Both the position numbers and the translations under genes were made by a program. From a virus, in the IMG/VR virus record IMGVR_UViG_3300020392_000030, positions 1-40,873 of that record: DNA of 40,873 bases; one strand, 5' to 3'. The notes beneath the pieces were generated by a model. That model had not been told where the DNA came from. It ran no database searches and saw nothing but the letters and a program-made list of their open reading frames with translations. This document shows positions 1 through 10,425 of this stretch, piece after piece (the first letter of the stretch is position 1; each line of letters starts with the position of its first letter).

Positions 1-2
1 TT

Positions 3-302
3 ATGACATACAGGAAGATGTCTAAGTTCACTACAATAAGTGCTGCAAAGCGACTTATGTCTAGTATGGAGGTTGCTATCAATAATATGATTGATGAGAT
101 CAAAAAACCTGTTGATCCAGAGATCAACGGTAGTGCGCGTAAAGCTGAACTGCAATCCATAAAGCAGACAGCTACGGATTGTAAAGAACTAATTGTTGAA
201 AGACAGCGATTAGAGCAAATGATAAAGGACCTAAACGAAAATGGATCTATCGAACAAACCAGAGACTACAGCGGAGGATTCGCTGAAAGATTCTCAAAGT
301 AA
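3..302 (+). CDS. Small coiled-coil protein, unknown; possible 5'-truncated
   Basis: A 99-residue, highly charged, probably all-helical protein with no recognised domain. The second half (IVERQRLEQMIKDLNEN) looks like coiled coil. Two in-frame ATGs exist, at 3 and 18. The window begins only two bases before the first, so the true start may be either of these or lie upstream. Its position before the large terminase is where podoviruses often encode a small terminase subunit, and the size (T7 gp18 is 89 residues) would fit, but no sequence motif supports that, so it is only a guess. The 3' end overlaps the tiny ORF at 241. Confidence 0.6.
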   Translation: MTYRKMSKFTTISAAKRLMSSMEVAINNMIDEIKKPVDPEINGSARKAELQSIKQTATDCKELIVERQRLEQMIKDLNENGSIEQTRDYSGGFAERFSK

Positions 303-393
303 GCCCAGTGGGTTGATTTATTGGGACGATTATAATTTTGATAATCAGTCAGTTACTATAGAACACTTAAATGTAAACTTTAAGCTCTCTTAG
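241..393 (+). CDS. Putative 50-residue protein overlapping its upstream neighbour
   Basis: An ATG at 241 opens a 50-codon reading frame ending in TAG at 391-393, overlapping the preceding gene by 62 bases in a different frame. It fills an otherwise empty gap before the HNH gene. The product starts MDLSNKPETTAEDS, continues with an aromatic/acidic middle (YWDDYNFD) and ends NVNFKLS. No family is recognised. The long overlap is unusual for this compact genome, where overlaps are usually 1, 4 or about 10-20 bases, so a chance frame is possible. Gap filling and correct phase to the next gene (7 bases to ATG 400) are the main support. Confidence 0.4.
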   Translation: MDLSNKPETTAEDSLKDSQSKPSGLIYWDDYNFDNQSVTIEHLNVNFKLS

Positions 394-399
394 CGCAGC

Positions 400-738
400 A
401 TGCCATACAAGAGGAGGAAGGATCAAGCGGCAGCGGCAGCCAAGCACTACAGGAAGAATAAGAAAAAAATTATCTCTAGAAGCTCGGCTAGAAACAAAAG
501 GCAGAAAAAGAAGAACAAAGAATTTGTACACAGAGTAAAAAGAAGATTTAGCTGTGTTGATTGTGGCGAGTCAAATCCTATAGTTCTTGAGTTTGATCAT
601 GTGAGGGGAGAAAAAAGAAAAAATATAGCTGACATGGTGGTAAACTATTACAGCATAAAGACAATAAAAGATGAAATGAGAAAGTGTGACATTAGATGTG
701 CTAATTGTCACAGAATAAAACATCAGAAAGAAAAATAA
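400..738 (+). CDS. HNH endonuclease
   Basis: A 112-residue protein with a very basic N-terminal third followed by an HNH nuclease. Visible motifs are a first zinc knuckle C52-x2-C55 (SCVDCGES), the catalytic strand LEFDHVRG with D66-H67, and a second knuckle with C100-x2-C103 followed by H104 and H108 (RCANCHRIKH). Small HNH proteins beside the large terminase are common in tailed phages, and in HK97-type cos phages they take part in DNA end cleavage during packaging. Alternatively it is a free-standing homing nuclease. The immediate neighbourhood, with only a tiny ORF between it and the terminase, favours a packaging role but does not prove it. Confidence 0.85.
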   Translation: MPYKRRKDQAAAAAKHYRKNKKKIISRSSARNKRQKKKNKEFVHRVKRRFSCVDCGESNPIVLEFDHVRGEKRKNIADMVVNYYSIKTIKDEMRKCDIRCANCHRIKHQKEK

Positions 739-744
739 ATTAAA

Positions 745-873
745 ATGAAAAGGCTATCTATAAAAATTGAAAAGCACAAGGTTCGAAGAAGGGGAGTTCA
801 TTCAAAAACAAAGCACTCTAAAAACAAAGGCTCGAAGAATTACGTAAAAGCGTATGCTGGTCAAGGTAGATAA
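745..873 (+). CDS. Tiny basic protein upstream of the terminase
   Basis: A 42-codon frame from ATG 745 to TAA 871-873, overlapping the terminase start by 20 bases. The product is strongly basic: it begins MKRLSIKIEKHKVRRRGVHS and ends YVKAYAGQGR, with a run KTKHSKNKGSKN between. It lacks acidic residues except one Glu and looks like a nucleic-acid-binding peptide. The KHSKNKGSKNY-type string resembles tiny proteins I recall next to terminases in uncultured marine phages; that is memory, not a search. Its function is unknown. It fills the only gap between HNH and terminase, which supports its being real. Confidence 0.65.
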   Translation: MKRLSIKIEKHKVRRRGVHSKTKHSKNKGSKNYVKAYAGQGR

Positions 874-2968
874 TTACAAAGATGAGGCGGTCTGCATTTG
901 TCCCAACGGTACGCAAGGTGATGTTGTCGAACTCGGCGGGCTACTCATTGTTCTTCCCGTTGCACCGCCCGAGAAGGAGGTTGCGGGATATGAAAGATCA
1001 GAAGCTATGCAGATGTGGGAGAGAGTTCCTATGCCCAAAGAGCTGTCTCGGATTAGCTCTATGGATGAGTGGAGCGAAATGCCCAGGGAGTTTAGACAAA
1101 AGTTTTCTGCATATATCGAAGAGGAGTTTCGCCGTCGGCGTGAAGGCTTTTGGTTTTACAATAAGGGTAAGCCTACATATATTACAGGGCGTCACTATAT
1201 GATGCTTCAGTGGACTAAGATTGATATTGGTTATCCTTCTTATCTAAGCTTTCAAAAAGATATCTTTATCCATATGGCGGCCTGCGAGATAGACGACAGG
1301 TGTCTAGGTCAGTTATACACGAAGTGTCGTCGTAGTGGATACACTAATATTTGTTCGGCTGTGCTGCTAGACGAAGCTACTCAGGTAAAAGACAAGTTAA
1401 TGGGTATACAGTCAAAGACTGGTAAGGACGCTCAAGAAAACATATTCATGAAGAAGGTAGTGCAGATGTTTAGGCACTACCCTTTTTTCTTCAAGCCTAT
1501 TCAAGACGGCACCACAAACCCTCGTATGGAGCTAGCATTTCGCGAGCCGTCCAAGCGTATCACGAAAAACAACAAGACCGCTCAAAAGGGAGAGGCGTTG
1601 AACACGGTAATCAATTGGAAGAATACTACCAACAACGCCTATGACGGTGAGAAGTTGCATATCTTGTATTTGGATGAGGCGGGCAAATGGGAGAAACCTA
1701 CTGATATACGTGATGCCTGGAGGATTCAACGTACGTGCCTAATTGTGGGTAGAAAAATTGTTGGTAAGGCGCTCGTTGGAAGCACGGTAAACCCGATGCC
1801 AAAAGGCGGTAAGGAATATAAAAGCCTTTGGGAGGATTCCAGCCCGCTAGAAAGAAACAAAAACGGAAGAACACGTAGTGGACTATATAGATTATTCATC
1901 CCAGCCTATGAATCTCTTGAAGGGTTTTTTGATGTTTACGGATATCCAGTCGTTGAAGATCCTGATTCGCCTATTGACAGTCTTGACGGTGATAGCATTC
2001 GTATCGGAGCTAAGACGTATCTCAAAAACGAGAGATCATCATTAAAGGACAATGCCTCGGAAATGAACGAGGTCATCCGTCAATTTCCATTTACCTCTGA
2101 TGAAGCGTTTAGAGACAGTATCGATGGTAGCGTATTTAACATCGGAAAGATATACGAGCAGATAGAGCATAACGATGACCTATTTCCAAATCCTGTAGTT
2201 GTAGGAAACTTTGTTTGGAAAGGCGGGGTGAAGGATACTGAAGTAGTTTTTAGCCCAGATCCCATAGGTAAGTTTAAAGTTTCGTGGATGCCACCGCCAG
2301 ACTTCAGAAACAAGAAGGCAATGGTGCGCGGGAAACGTGTAGCGCCCAATGTAGAAATAGGCTGTGGTGGAGTTGACTCGTATGATTTAGATGCTACAGT
2401 AGATGGGAGAGGATCTAAAGGGGCGTTACACCTATACAATAAATTTCATATGGAGCATCCATCTAATATGTTTGTTTTAGAGTATGCGTCTAGACCACCT
2501 CTAGCAAAAATATTCTATGAGGATGTATTAATGGCTGCTGTATTCTATGGGTATCCGATATTAATTGAGAACAACAAATACGGGATTGCCAGATATTTTG
2601 AATCTAGAGGATACGATGGATACCTTATGGACAGACCACACCATTTAAAAAGCGGAAGTGCTAAAGTAAAAGTAAAAACAAAAGGTATACCGTCTAACTC
2701 TCAAGATATTATTCAGTCTCATGCTCACGCGATAGAATCATATATACATGATCACGTTGGTATAAACCATGAGACAGGGGAGATAGGAAAGATGTACTTT
2801 AATGAAACTCTAGAAGATTGGATTTCTTATAAGATAGACAACAGAACAAAGTTTGACTTGACAATTAGTTCTGGACTTGCTTTACTCGCTGCACAAAAGG
2901 TGAAAAAGAAAAAGGTAAAAAACTTTGACGAACGTCAATTTTTTAGACGATATAAAGTCCTGGGCTAA
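854..2968 (+). CDS. terL: Terminase large subunit (packaging ATPase/nuclease)
   Basis: A 704-residue DNA-packaging motor protein that docks on the portal, hydrolyses ATP to translocate DNA and cuts concatemers. The ATPase has a deviant Walker A at about residues 157-164 (KCRRSGYT), with the lysine at the start of the loop and Tyr where the classical Lys sits, as in lambda gpA (KSARVGYS). Walker B is at about 268-275 (LHILYLDE), with D274 and E275. The RNase H-like nuclease domain shows a first acidic residue near D508 (GGVDSYD) and a second near E543 (VLEYASR). Start ATG 854 lies inside the upstream tiny gene. The length is typical of large terminases. Identification is by motifs and position before the portal. 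Confidence 0.93.
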   Translation: MLVKVDNYKDEAVCICPNGTQGDVVELGGLLIVLPVAPPEKEVAGYERSEAMQMWERVPMPKELSRISSMDEWSEMPREFRQKFSAYIEEEFRRRREGFWFYNKGKPTYITGRHYMMLQWTKIDIGYPSYLSFQKDIFIHMAACEIDDRCLGQLYTKCRRSGYTNICSAVLLDEATQVKDKLMGIQSKTGKDAQENIFMKKVVQMFRHYPFFFKPIQDGTTNPRMELAFREPSKRITKNNKTAQKGEALNTVINWKNTTNNAYDGEKLHILYLDEAGKWEKPTDIRDAWRIQRTCLIVGRKIVGKALVGSTVNPMPKGGKEYKSLWEDSSPLERNKNGRTRSGLYRLFIPAYESLEGFFDVYGYPVVEDPDSPIDSLDGDSIRIGAKTYLKNERSSLKDNASEMNEVIRQFPFTSDEAFRDSIDGSVFNIGKIYEQIEHNDDLFPNPVVVGNFVWKGGVKDTEVVFSPDPIGKFKVSWMPPPDFRNKKAMVRGKRVAPNVEIGCGGVDSYDLDATVDGRGSKGALHLYNKFHMEHPSNMFVLEYASRPPLAKIFYEDVLMAAVFYGYPILIENNKYGIARYFESRGYDGYLMDRPHHLKSGSAKVKVKTKGIPSNSQDIIQSHAHAIESYIHDHVGINHETGEIGKMYFNETLEDWISYKIDNRTKFDLTISSGLALLAAQKVKKKKVKNFDERQFFRRYKVLG

Positions 2969-2973
2969 TTTCC

Positions 2974-2981
2974 TATATTTG
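2974..2981 (+). promoter_or_regulatory. Bacteroidetes-type -7 promoter box before portal
   Basis: TATATTTG matches the Bacteroidetes primary sigma -7 consensus TAnnTTTG. It sits in the 33-base gap between terminase and portal, 20 bases before the portal ATG at 3002. No convincing TTG -33 element at the expected spacing is visible, so it would be a -7-driven or weak promoter for the portal-fibre operon. Confidence 0.65.
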
Positions 2982-3001
2982 TGACATATACTCTTTTGTA
3001 A

Positions 3002-5420
3002 ATGAAACAATATAGCGGCAAAAAAAATTTTCCTGATCCACTCGCTTCGCAGGAACAAAAAGAGAGTAGACACTATGGGTTAAGATACGCCAAAGCTATT
3101 GAGTCTCAATGGGGCAAGAGGCGAGACAGTAACTCTTTGTTTTCGAAAAGATATCGATTATTTGAAAGAAATCAAGAATATGCGACGGGTGTACAGGATA
3201 CGAGTATCTACAAAAGACTTTTAAATAATTTAGATCCAAACTCTGGTGACGGTAGTTTGATGAATCTAGATTTTACTCCAGTTCCCATACTGCCGAAGTT
3301 TGTTCGAATCGTTGTTAATAAGATTCTAGGGAGAAACCTGTACCCCAATCTTGAAGCCGTTGACCCACTTTCTTCATCTGAAAAAAACAGAGATAAGAAA
3401 AGAATCGAAATTATGGTTGCCCTCAAGAAGCAACTCATGGCGTTCCAAGAAAAAACAGGGGCGACTATCGGAATGGACCCTGAGATGATTCCAGACAGTG
3501 AGGCAGAAGAAGAGATATTTATCGGGGAGAATGTAAAAAGCGACGCAGAGATCGCTGCACAGGTAGCGACAGACATGACGCTTTCCTGGAATAGTTTTGA
3601 TGACAATATTTTTAGGAGATGCGTTAACGATTTAGCGACTAATGGTATGGCCGTAGTAAAAAGATCTAACGATCCAAACTATGGAATCAAAACGCATTAC
3701 GTTGACCCCAAAAACTTCATACATAGCGAAACCCACGATCCTAGCTTTGAGGATATTACGTATGCAGGACACGTAAAAACTATGCCGATCCAAGAGCTTA
3801 AAAGAATAGCTAGTGGCGAGCTAGAGGAAGAAGACTTTAAGAAGATCGCGAAAAAAGTTACTGGCAAAACTGGAGGCAACTACAATTACGATGGAGATCT
3901 TGGGCGAAATGTGTACGAGTACGATGAATACTCTGTAGATGTCTTGGAGTTTGAGTTCTTGTCAACAGACTGTATGTTCTTTGAAGAGAAAGAAAACAGA
4001 TTTGGTAATCGCAACTTCTTCTATCAAGGCTTCGAATACAAGGAAAAGGCAGGCAGTGTCTTTGAGCGCAAGCCGCATAAGATGGAGGTTGTTAATGTGT
4101 ACAGGGGATTTTATGTTTTGGGTACTGACTACTTGTTTAATTACGGTAGGATGCATAATGTCCCAAAGAATATTTATGACATTAGTAAAGCACGAACTTC
4201 TTATTCTGTAGTTGCCACAAATCTTACTGATATGATGCCTAAATCAATGGTGTCTAGTTGTATCGGATTTGCAGATATGTTGCAACTCACGCACCTCAAG
4301 ATTCAGCAAGCTATTGCTAAAGCAAAGCCTGACGGCCTGATCATTGATATTGAGGGACTTGAGAATGTTCAGCTTGGAAAGGGTGGTGAGTTACAACCAC
4401 TGGACCTACACGATATCTACGAACAAACTGGTGTCTTCTATTACAGAAGCAAGAATCCAGAGGGTGGATTCCAGAATCCGCCTATTCGAGAAATAGGTAA
4501 TAGTATTAGAAACATTAATGAACTTGTTGGGCTGTACAACCACTATCTAAGAATGATTCGTGATACAACAGGTATCAACGAAGTTGTCGATGCTAGTACG
4601 CCAAAGTCTGAAGCCTTAGTGGGGGTTCGTGAACAAGCGATTGCGGCGTCTAACAATGCTACTTACGACATCACAAATGCCTCTATGATTCTTTATAAAA
4701 ATGTGTGCAATGATATCGTAAAGTGTTTGCAGATCTTACCAGAAGAATCGGTGATCATGGAAGTCTATAAGAATGCTATTGGTCAAACAAACATGAGTAT
4801 TCTTTCAAGTTTCTCTCGTTTGCCCATGTACAACTTTGGTGTTCAAGTCCAAAAGGATATGGATGATAAAGACCAAGCATATTTAGAGCAAGCTATTCAG
4901 ATATCTTTAGGTCAGAAAGAAATAGACCTTGAAGACGCTATGGCCATTAGAGAGCTAAAAGATGTAAACCAAGCGGAGCGATTGCTTGTGGTTCGCAGAA
5001 AGAAAAAAATAGAGAAGGCTCAAGCCATGGCGATGCAGCAACAGCAGATGCAGGCTCAAATGGCGCAGCAATCTCAAGCCATGCAGATGCAGATGGAGGG
5101 CCAGAAGTTGCAGGCTGAAGCGCAGTTAGAGGCTCAAAAGATGCAACTTAAAGCGCAGTTAGAATCTCAGATGGTTGCTATGCGACATGAGTTTAATAAA
5201 GAGATAGAGCTTATCAGAGCTAAAGCTACATTGGGATTCAAGGAGACTGACGAGGAGTTTAGAGAGAAAATAGAGGTTTTAAAAGAAGATCGAAAAGACG
5301 ATAGAGTTAAGAAACAGGCCGTTGAACAATCTAAACTGATCTCTCAAAGAAAAGGTCAAAGAACAGAGCTAAAAGATCAAGAGGGTAACCCTATGAGAAA
5401 CGTGTTAATGAATATGCAAG

Positions 5421-5431
<11 letters not shown>
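3002..5431 (+). CDS. Portal protein
   Basis: An 809-residue head-tail connector forming the unique vertex through which DNA is packaged and ejected. Its assignment rests on position directly after the terminase, size within the podovirus portal range, and a portal-like layout. The central region is rich in alternating helix and strand and includes a segment on an internal tunnel-helix-like pattern (NELVGLYNHYLRMIRDTTGI) and a conserved-looking SKSEALVGVREQ-like stretch. The C-terminal 130 residues from about 672 are a Met/Gln-rich coiled coil that becomes highly charged, resembling the barrel or crown extension of P22-type portals. The 3' end overlaps the next gene by 11 bases. A promoter lies just upstream. 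Confidence 0.88.
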
Positions 5432-7647
<2,216 letters not shown>

Positions 7648-7649
7648 AC

Positions 7650-8879
7650 ATGCCAGACATAGCATCACATAACGGAATAGCCGTGGCAGATATAGCATCA
7701 ATAAACGGACAAGACGTCCCAAGCGGAGGGGGCGGAGTATCAGAGCCAACATCAGGGTTTTTAACTTTGGGTGGATCAATTCCAGGCAATAGCGTTCTTC
7801 GTTTTGGCGCAAACAATAACGATACCTTTGAGTCTGTTACGTTTCACTCTAGCGTTTCAAGCGTGCCAGCCACAAGCGCTATTACAAAAGTGTCTTCAGG
7901 TAGATACATGGTAGGGATGTTAGACAGCTCTGGTAATCTATACATGTCAGCCGTAGGAAATCAAGAAACAGGGTCTGCAAGTATTTACGGGGGTCACTAC
8001 AGGCAGTTTAGCATAGAGCTAACCAGTGTTGCTGATTTTTCTTTCGGAAAAGATCACGGCCTTGCAGTGAAGACGGATGGAACGCTTTGGGGGATTGGTG
8101 GTAATGGCGACGGTGAATTAGGAAGGGGTAATACAAGTTCTCAGTATTCTACCTTTGCAGAAGTCGGCGGCGGTGCAACAAACTGGTCCAAAGTTTCTTG
8201 CGGAGAAGACTTTAGCCTAGCCTTGAAAACTACAGGTGCTTTGTATAGCGCAGGTAAAAACCAAGACGGAAGAACGGGGCAAGGGACAACCAGCGGTGAC
8301 ACCACTTCCTGGACGCAAATAGGAAGCGATACAAATTGGACTCAAATTTCCACTGGTGAAAAACATTCTGCTGGTATATTATCTGGAAAGCTGATTACTT
8401 GGGGCGACGGTAGCAGTCGAAGATTAGGAAATAACAGCTACAGCGACGAAACGTCTCCGTATACCGCTAATAGCGATACAGATTGGCAAAGTGTGCATTG
8501 TGGTACTGCCTATACCAAGGCTATAAAAACTACTGATGGTCATCACTACCATGCTGGAAGTGGTGGTGCCTTTGGCAGCGGGACTCGTGGCGACGGCTCT
8601 ACAAGCAGCACTACCACTTTTACAAGAATAGGGTCAGACACAGGTTGGACAGAGTTTCTTGAATTTAAATATTCTTCTTTTTCTAATTACGCCGCTGGCA
8701 AAAAAAGCGGGAGCTGGTATGTTTGTGGTAATTATCAACTTGCCCCATATATCAAAACTGGGGGAACAGCTACGGAAAGCAACACTACTACGTTTGTGCA
8801 GTTAGCCTCCCCTAGTCCGTCTTTCTTTTCGTTAGCTCAATACAGTGGGGCTCAACCTGAAGCACTTTATATCGTTTAA
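7650..8879 (+). CDS. RCC1-like beta-propeller phage surface protein
   Basis: A 409-residue protein with several RCC1/BLIP-II-type propeller blades. Repeated units read HGLAVKTDGTLWGIGGNGDG (about residues 136-155), FSLALKTTGALYSAGKN (188-204), HSAGILSGKLITWGDG (239-254) and YTKAIKTTDG...AGSGG (from 287), with divergent blades on either side. The N-terminus repeats an IAS-NG motif (DIASHNG, DIASING), a pattern common at the start of phage tail fibre proteins. RCC1-type propellers mediate protein binding, so a receptor-binding or fibre-tip role is plausible, supported by the collagen-like fibre gene ending two bases upstream. The start ATG 7650 follows that stop directly. Confidence 0.78.
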   Translation: MPDIASHNGIAVADIASINGQDVPSGGGGVSEPTSGFLTLGGSIPGNSVLRFGANNNDTFESVTFHSSVSSVPATSAITKVSSGRYMVGMLDSSGNLYMSAVGNQETGSASIYGGHYRQFSIELTSVADFSFGKDHGLAVKTDGTLWGIGGNGDGELGRGNTSSQYSTFAEVGGGATNWSKVSCGEDFSLALKTTGALYSAGKNQDGRTGQGTTSGDTTSWTQIGSDTNWTQISTGEKHSAGILSGKLITWGDGSSRRLGNNSYSDETSPYTANSDTDWQSVHCGTAYTKAIKTTDGHHYHAGSGGAFGSGTRGDGSTSSTTTFTRIGSDTGWTEFLEFKYSSFSNYAAGKKSGSWYVCGNYQLAPYIKTGGTATESNTTTFVQLASPSPSFFSLAQYSGAQPEALYIV

Positions 8880-8880
8880 T

Positions 8881-9138
8881 ATGGCAGAATACACAGTTGT
8901 AATTACAAGCGAGGATGATCTGAGTCAGTCTTGGACAGATTCTAGAGCCCCCAACTTTTCGTGGAGGTTTAAAGAGGAAGAGTTAGATGACTGCATTCAG
9001 GTTGGAGAAGGCCAGTGGCAGGCCACCTATGAAAGCATGGAGGTGTCCTCTCCGAAAACATACACCTACCTAGATATGGTGAATGGGGGAGAGGTTACTT
9101 ACACGCTTGCAGCTGGCGAATACGGAATCAAACCGTAA
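8881..9138 (+). CDS. Small acidic protein following the RCC1 fibre gene
   Basis: An 85-residue protein of unknown function, starting MAEYTVVITSEDD. An in-frame ATG at 8845 would add 12 residues but lies inside the RCC1 gene. ATG 8881, one base after that gene's stop, is chosen because the TAATATGG junction repeats the one at 5871-5877. The product is acidic with many Trp/Tyr residues and short predicted strands (YTVVITSEDD, GEVTYTLAAGEYG). Its position at the end of the fibre operon suggests a fibre partner or chaperone; nothing in the sequence proves this. Confidence 0.7.
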   Translation: MAEYTVVITSEDDLSQSWTDSRAPNFSWRFKEEELDDCIQVGEGQWQATYESMEVSSPKTYTYLDMVNGGEVTYTLAAGEYGIKP

Positions 9139-9143
9139 TTTTT

Positions 9144-9151
9144 TATTTTTG
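9144..9151 (+). promoter_or_regulatory. Bacteroidetes-type -7 promoter box
   Basis: TATTTTTG matches TAnnTTTG and lies a few bases after the preceding stop, at the head of a 97-base intergenic region, the longest in the first half of the window. It would drive the three basic-protein genes starting at 9236, giving a leader of roughly 80 bases, the longest predicted here. A 17-codon frame (ATG 9165 to TAG 9216-9218) lies in the leader and could be a leader peptide, though this is weak. Confidence 0.6.
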
Positions 9152-9235
9152 TTACCTTTGCTAAATGTCTAACACTAGAGTCAAAAATCTTCTTAAAAGT
9201 TACAAATTTGTCCAATAGATCAAAATTTTAAAATC

Positions 9236-9496
9236 ATGCCACAAGGAGAAGGTACATACGGAAGTCAAAAAGGAAGACCCCCTAAAAAAGGAATGAAGGG
9301 TGTAAGAGTTATGAAAAAGGGTGGAAAAGCTCCAAAGCTTACTATTTTAAATAAATCCGTCATGGTAGACCCCCCAAGGGGATTTCACTGGATGGAAGAA
9401 CAGGGCAGATATTACCTTATGAAAGGTGACTATAAGCCTCATCCAGGTGCAGTAAAACAGGCTAAGTTCAAGCAGGCCAATCACCCAAAAGGATAA
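9236..9496 (+). CDS. Small basic Lys/Gly-rich protein 1
   Basis: An 86-residue protein, strongly positive overall, of unknown function. The N-terminal half is Gly/Lys/Pro-rich and carries RVMKKGGKAPK at about residues 24-34, a motif echoed near the N-termini of other small proteins here (9759, 38842). The C-terminal half contains FHWMEEQGRYYLMKGDYKPH, which looks folded. The stop overlaps the next start as TAATG at 9494-9498, so the three basic genes 9236-9992 form one translationally coupled unit. A DNA-condensing or capsid-internal role is an inference from charge only. Confidence 0.72.
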   Translation: MPQGEGTYGSQKGRPPKKGMKGVRVMKKGGKAPKLTILNKSVMVDPPRGFHWMEEQGRYYLMKGDYKPHPGAVKQAKFKQANHPKG

Positions 9497-9762
9497 TGGC
9501 AAAGACTCTCGCACAGCAGGCAGCGATAGCTATTTCTAAAAAGGAAAGAGGAGAAGCACCCAAAGCTAAAAAAGGGATGAAGTTTAACCCTAAGTATACA
9601 AGGGGCAGTTCAAATGTGGGGAAGAGAAAGAGGTTAATGCAGCAGATCTCTGACATCTATAAAAAGTACAGAGGCACTAAAGCTAAGAGAAAGAAGAAAG
9701 GATTCCCACCTGCTGTAGAGGCTAGACTAAAAAAACTTATGGCACAAAGAGATAAGATATGA
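9496..9762 (+). CDS. Small basic protein 2
   Basis: An 88-residue Lys/Arg-rich protein with a helical amphipathic look (LAQQAAIAISKKERGEAPK, then RKRLMQQISDIYKKYRG and ARLKKLMAQRDKI). No family is recognised. It is coupled to the gene before it by TAATG and to the gene after it by a 4-base ATGA overlap at 9759-9762, the tightest packing in the window, which suggests the three proteins are needed together and in similar amounts. The alternation of basic helices is what nucleic-acid-binding virion proteins often show, but this is not diagnostic. Confidence 0.7.
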   Translation: MAKTLAQQAAIAISKKERGEAPKAKKGMKFNPKYTRGSSNVGKRKRLMQQISDIYKKYRGTKAKRKKKGFPPAVEARLKKLMAQRDKI

Positions 9763-9992
9763 TTGTACTTAAAAAAGGCGGTAAGTCAAAGAAAAAAAAA
9801 GGCAAGAGCTTTGCGAACTTAAGTGCAGCTCAAAAGCAAGTGTACAGAAGAGGCCTTGCTGCATACATGAGTTCGGGCAATCGACCCAAGGTATCTCAGC
9901 ACGCATGGGCGATGGCTCGTGTGAATAGCGCTTTTGGGAAGCGTGAGGCAGCTAAAATACGAGCTGGTAAAGGCAAGAAAAAGAAGAAGTAA
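9759..9992 (+). CDS. Small basic protein 3 (VLKKGG motif)
   Basis: A 77-residue basic protein. It starts MIVLKKGGKSKKKKGKS, then carries a probable helical domain (YRRGLAAYMSSGNRPKVSQH, AWAMARVNSAFGKREAAK) and a polylysine C-terminus. The W-A-M-A-R-V-N-S core resembles small DUF-type proteins I recall from other viruses, where a W-x-M-A-R-x-x-S string recurs; this is memory and needs a profile search. The KKGG N-terminal motif is shared with the proteins at 9236 and 38842. It is the last gene before the promoter at 10001. Confidence 0.7.
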   Translation: MIVLKKGGKSKKKKGKSFANLSAAQKQVYRRGLAAYMSSGNRPKVSQHAWAMARVNSAFGKREAAKIRAGKGKKKKK

Positions 9993-10000
9993 ATAATAAG

Positions 10001-10008
10001 TATATTTG
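10001..10008 (+). promoter_or_regulatory. Bacteroidetes-type -7 promoter box before head genes
   Basis: TATATTTG sits in the 34-base gap after the basic-protein cluster, 18 bases before ATG 10027. No TTG -33 element is visible at normal spacing. It is placed to drive the head operon (two paralogues, structural protein, scaffold, major capsid, acidic protein) up to the terminator at 14317-14343. Confidence 0.65.
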
Positions 10009-10026
10009 TGCAAATAACTATCGATT

Positions 10027-10425
10027 ATGGCAACAACAACTGCAACACTCACATTATCTAGCGCGGACCTTACTGGTGACGCGCTTGCGTTGTCCACTAC
10101 GGCAACACTCACCAAGGCTGGTACAGTAACTGGATTAGATCAGTTTACTGGAGTAGCTAGACAAACCTTTACTCAAAACACTATGCTAACATTGATTGAC
10201 AAAAGTCTCTACGATGCCGATGGTGCTCACAAGGTTTACATTAAAAATACTAGCACTACAGCTACAGAGAATATTATCGTGACTATTGAAGCGCAATCTC
10301 TTGGAAGACTTTATGCTGGTGACTGGGTGCTGTTGCCTTTCAACGGTGAGCAAGACATTAAGATTACTCCAAGCGTAAATACTGCAATGACTATTGAGTA
10401 TGCAGTTATCTATCAGCAAGTTTAA
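10027..10425 (+). CDS. Small structural protein, paralogue A
   Basis: A 132-residue predicted all-beta protein rich in Thr and Ala, with no lysine-rich region and no known motif. It starts MATTTATLTLSSADLTGDAL, and the next gene starts with the matching ATLTLSSA string. Both then carry a YIKN/FIKN strand (KVYIKNTSTTATENI here) and a late strand ending in E-[YF]-x-V. The pair therefore arose by tandem duplication and diverged. It is a virion protein by context (directly upstream of scaffold and capsid); head decoration, spike or fibre knob are all possible. It is coupled to the paralogue by TAATG. Confidence 0.72.
   Translation: MATTTATLTLSSADLTGDALALSTTATLTKAGTVTGLDQFTGVARQTFTQNTMLTLIDKSLYDADGAHKVYIKNTSTTATENIIVTIEAQSLGRLYAGDWVLLPFNGEQDIKITPSVNTAMTIEYAVIYQQV

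Noticed and set aside
882-1202. 106-codon + strand frame overlapping the terminase
   Set aside because: It lies wholly inside the terminase frame, which has clear motifs there; composition is not that of a natural protein.
8845-8880. Upstream in-frame ATG of the small gene at 8881
   Set aside because: It would overlap the RCC1 gene by 35 bases; the ATG one base after that stop matches the junction pattern of neighbouring genes.
9201-9211. TACAAATTTG, an apparent second -7 box or ACAAATTTGT palindrome in the 9139-9235 leader
   Set aside because: Spacing between TA and TTTG is four bases instead of two, so it does not match TAnnTTTG, and a 10-base A/T palindrome is expected by chance here.
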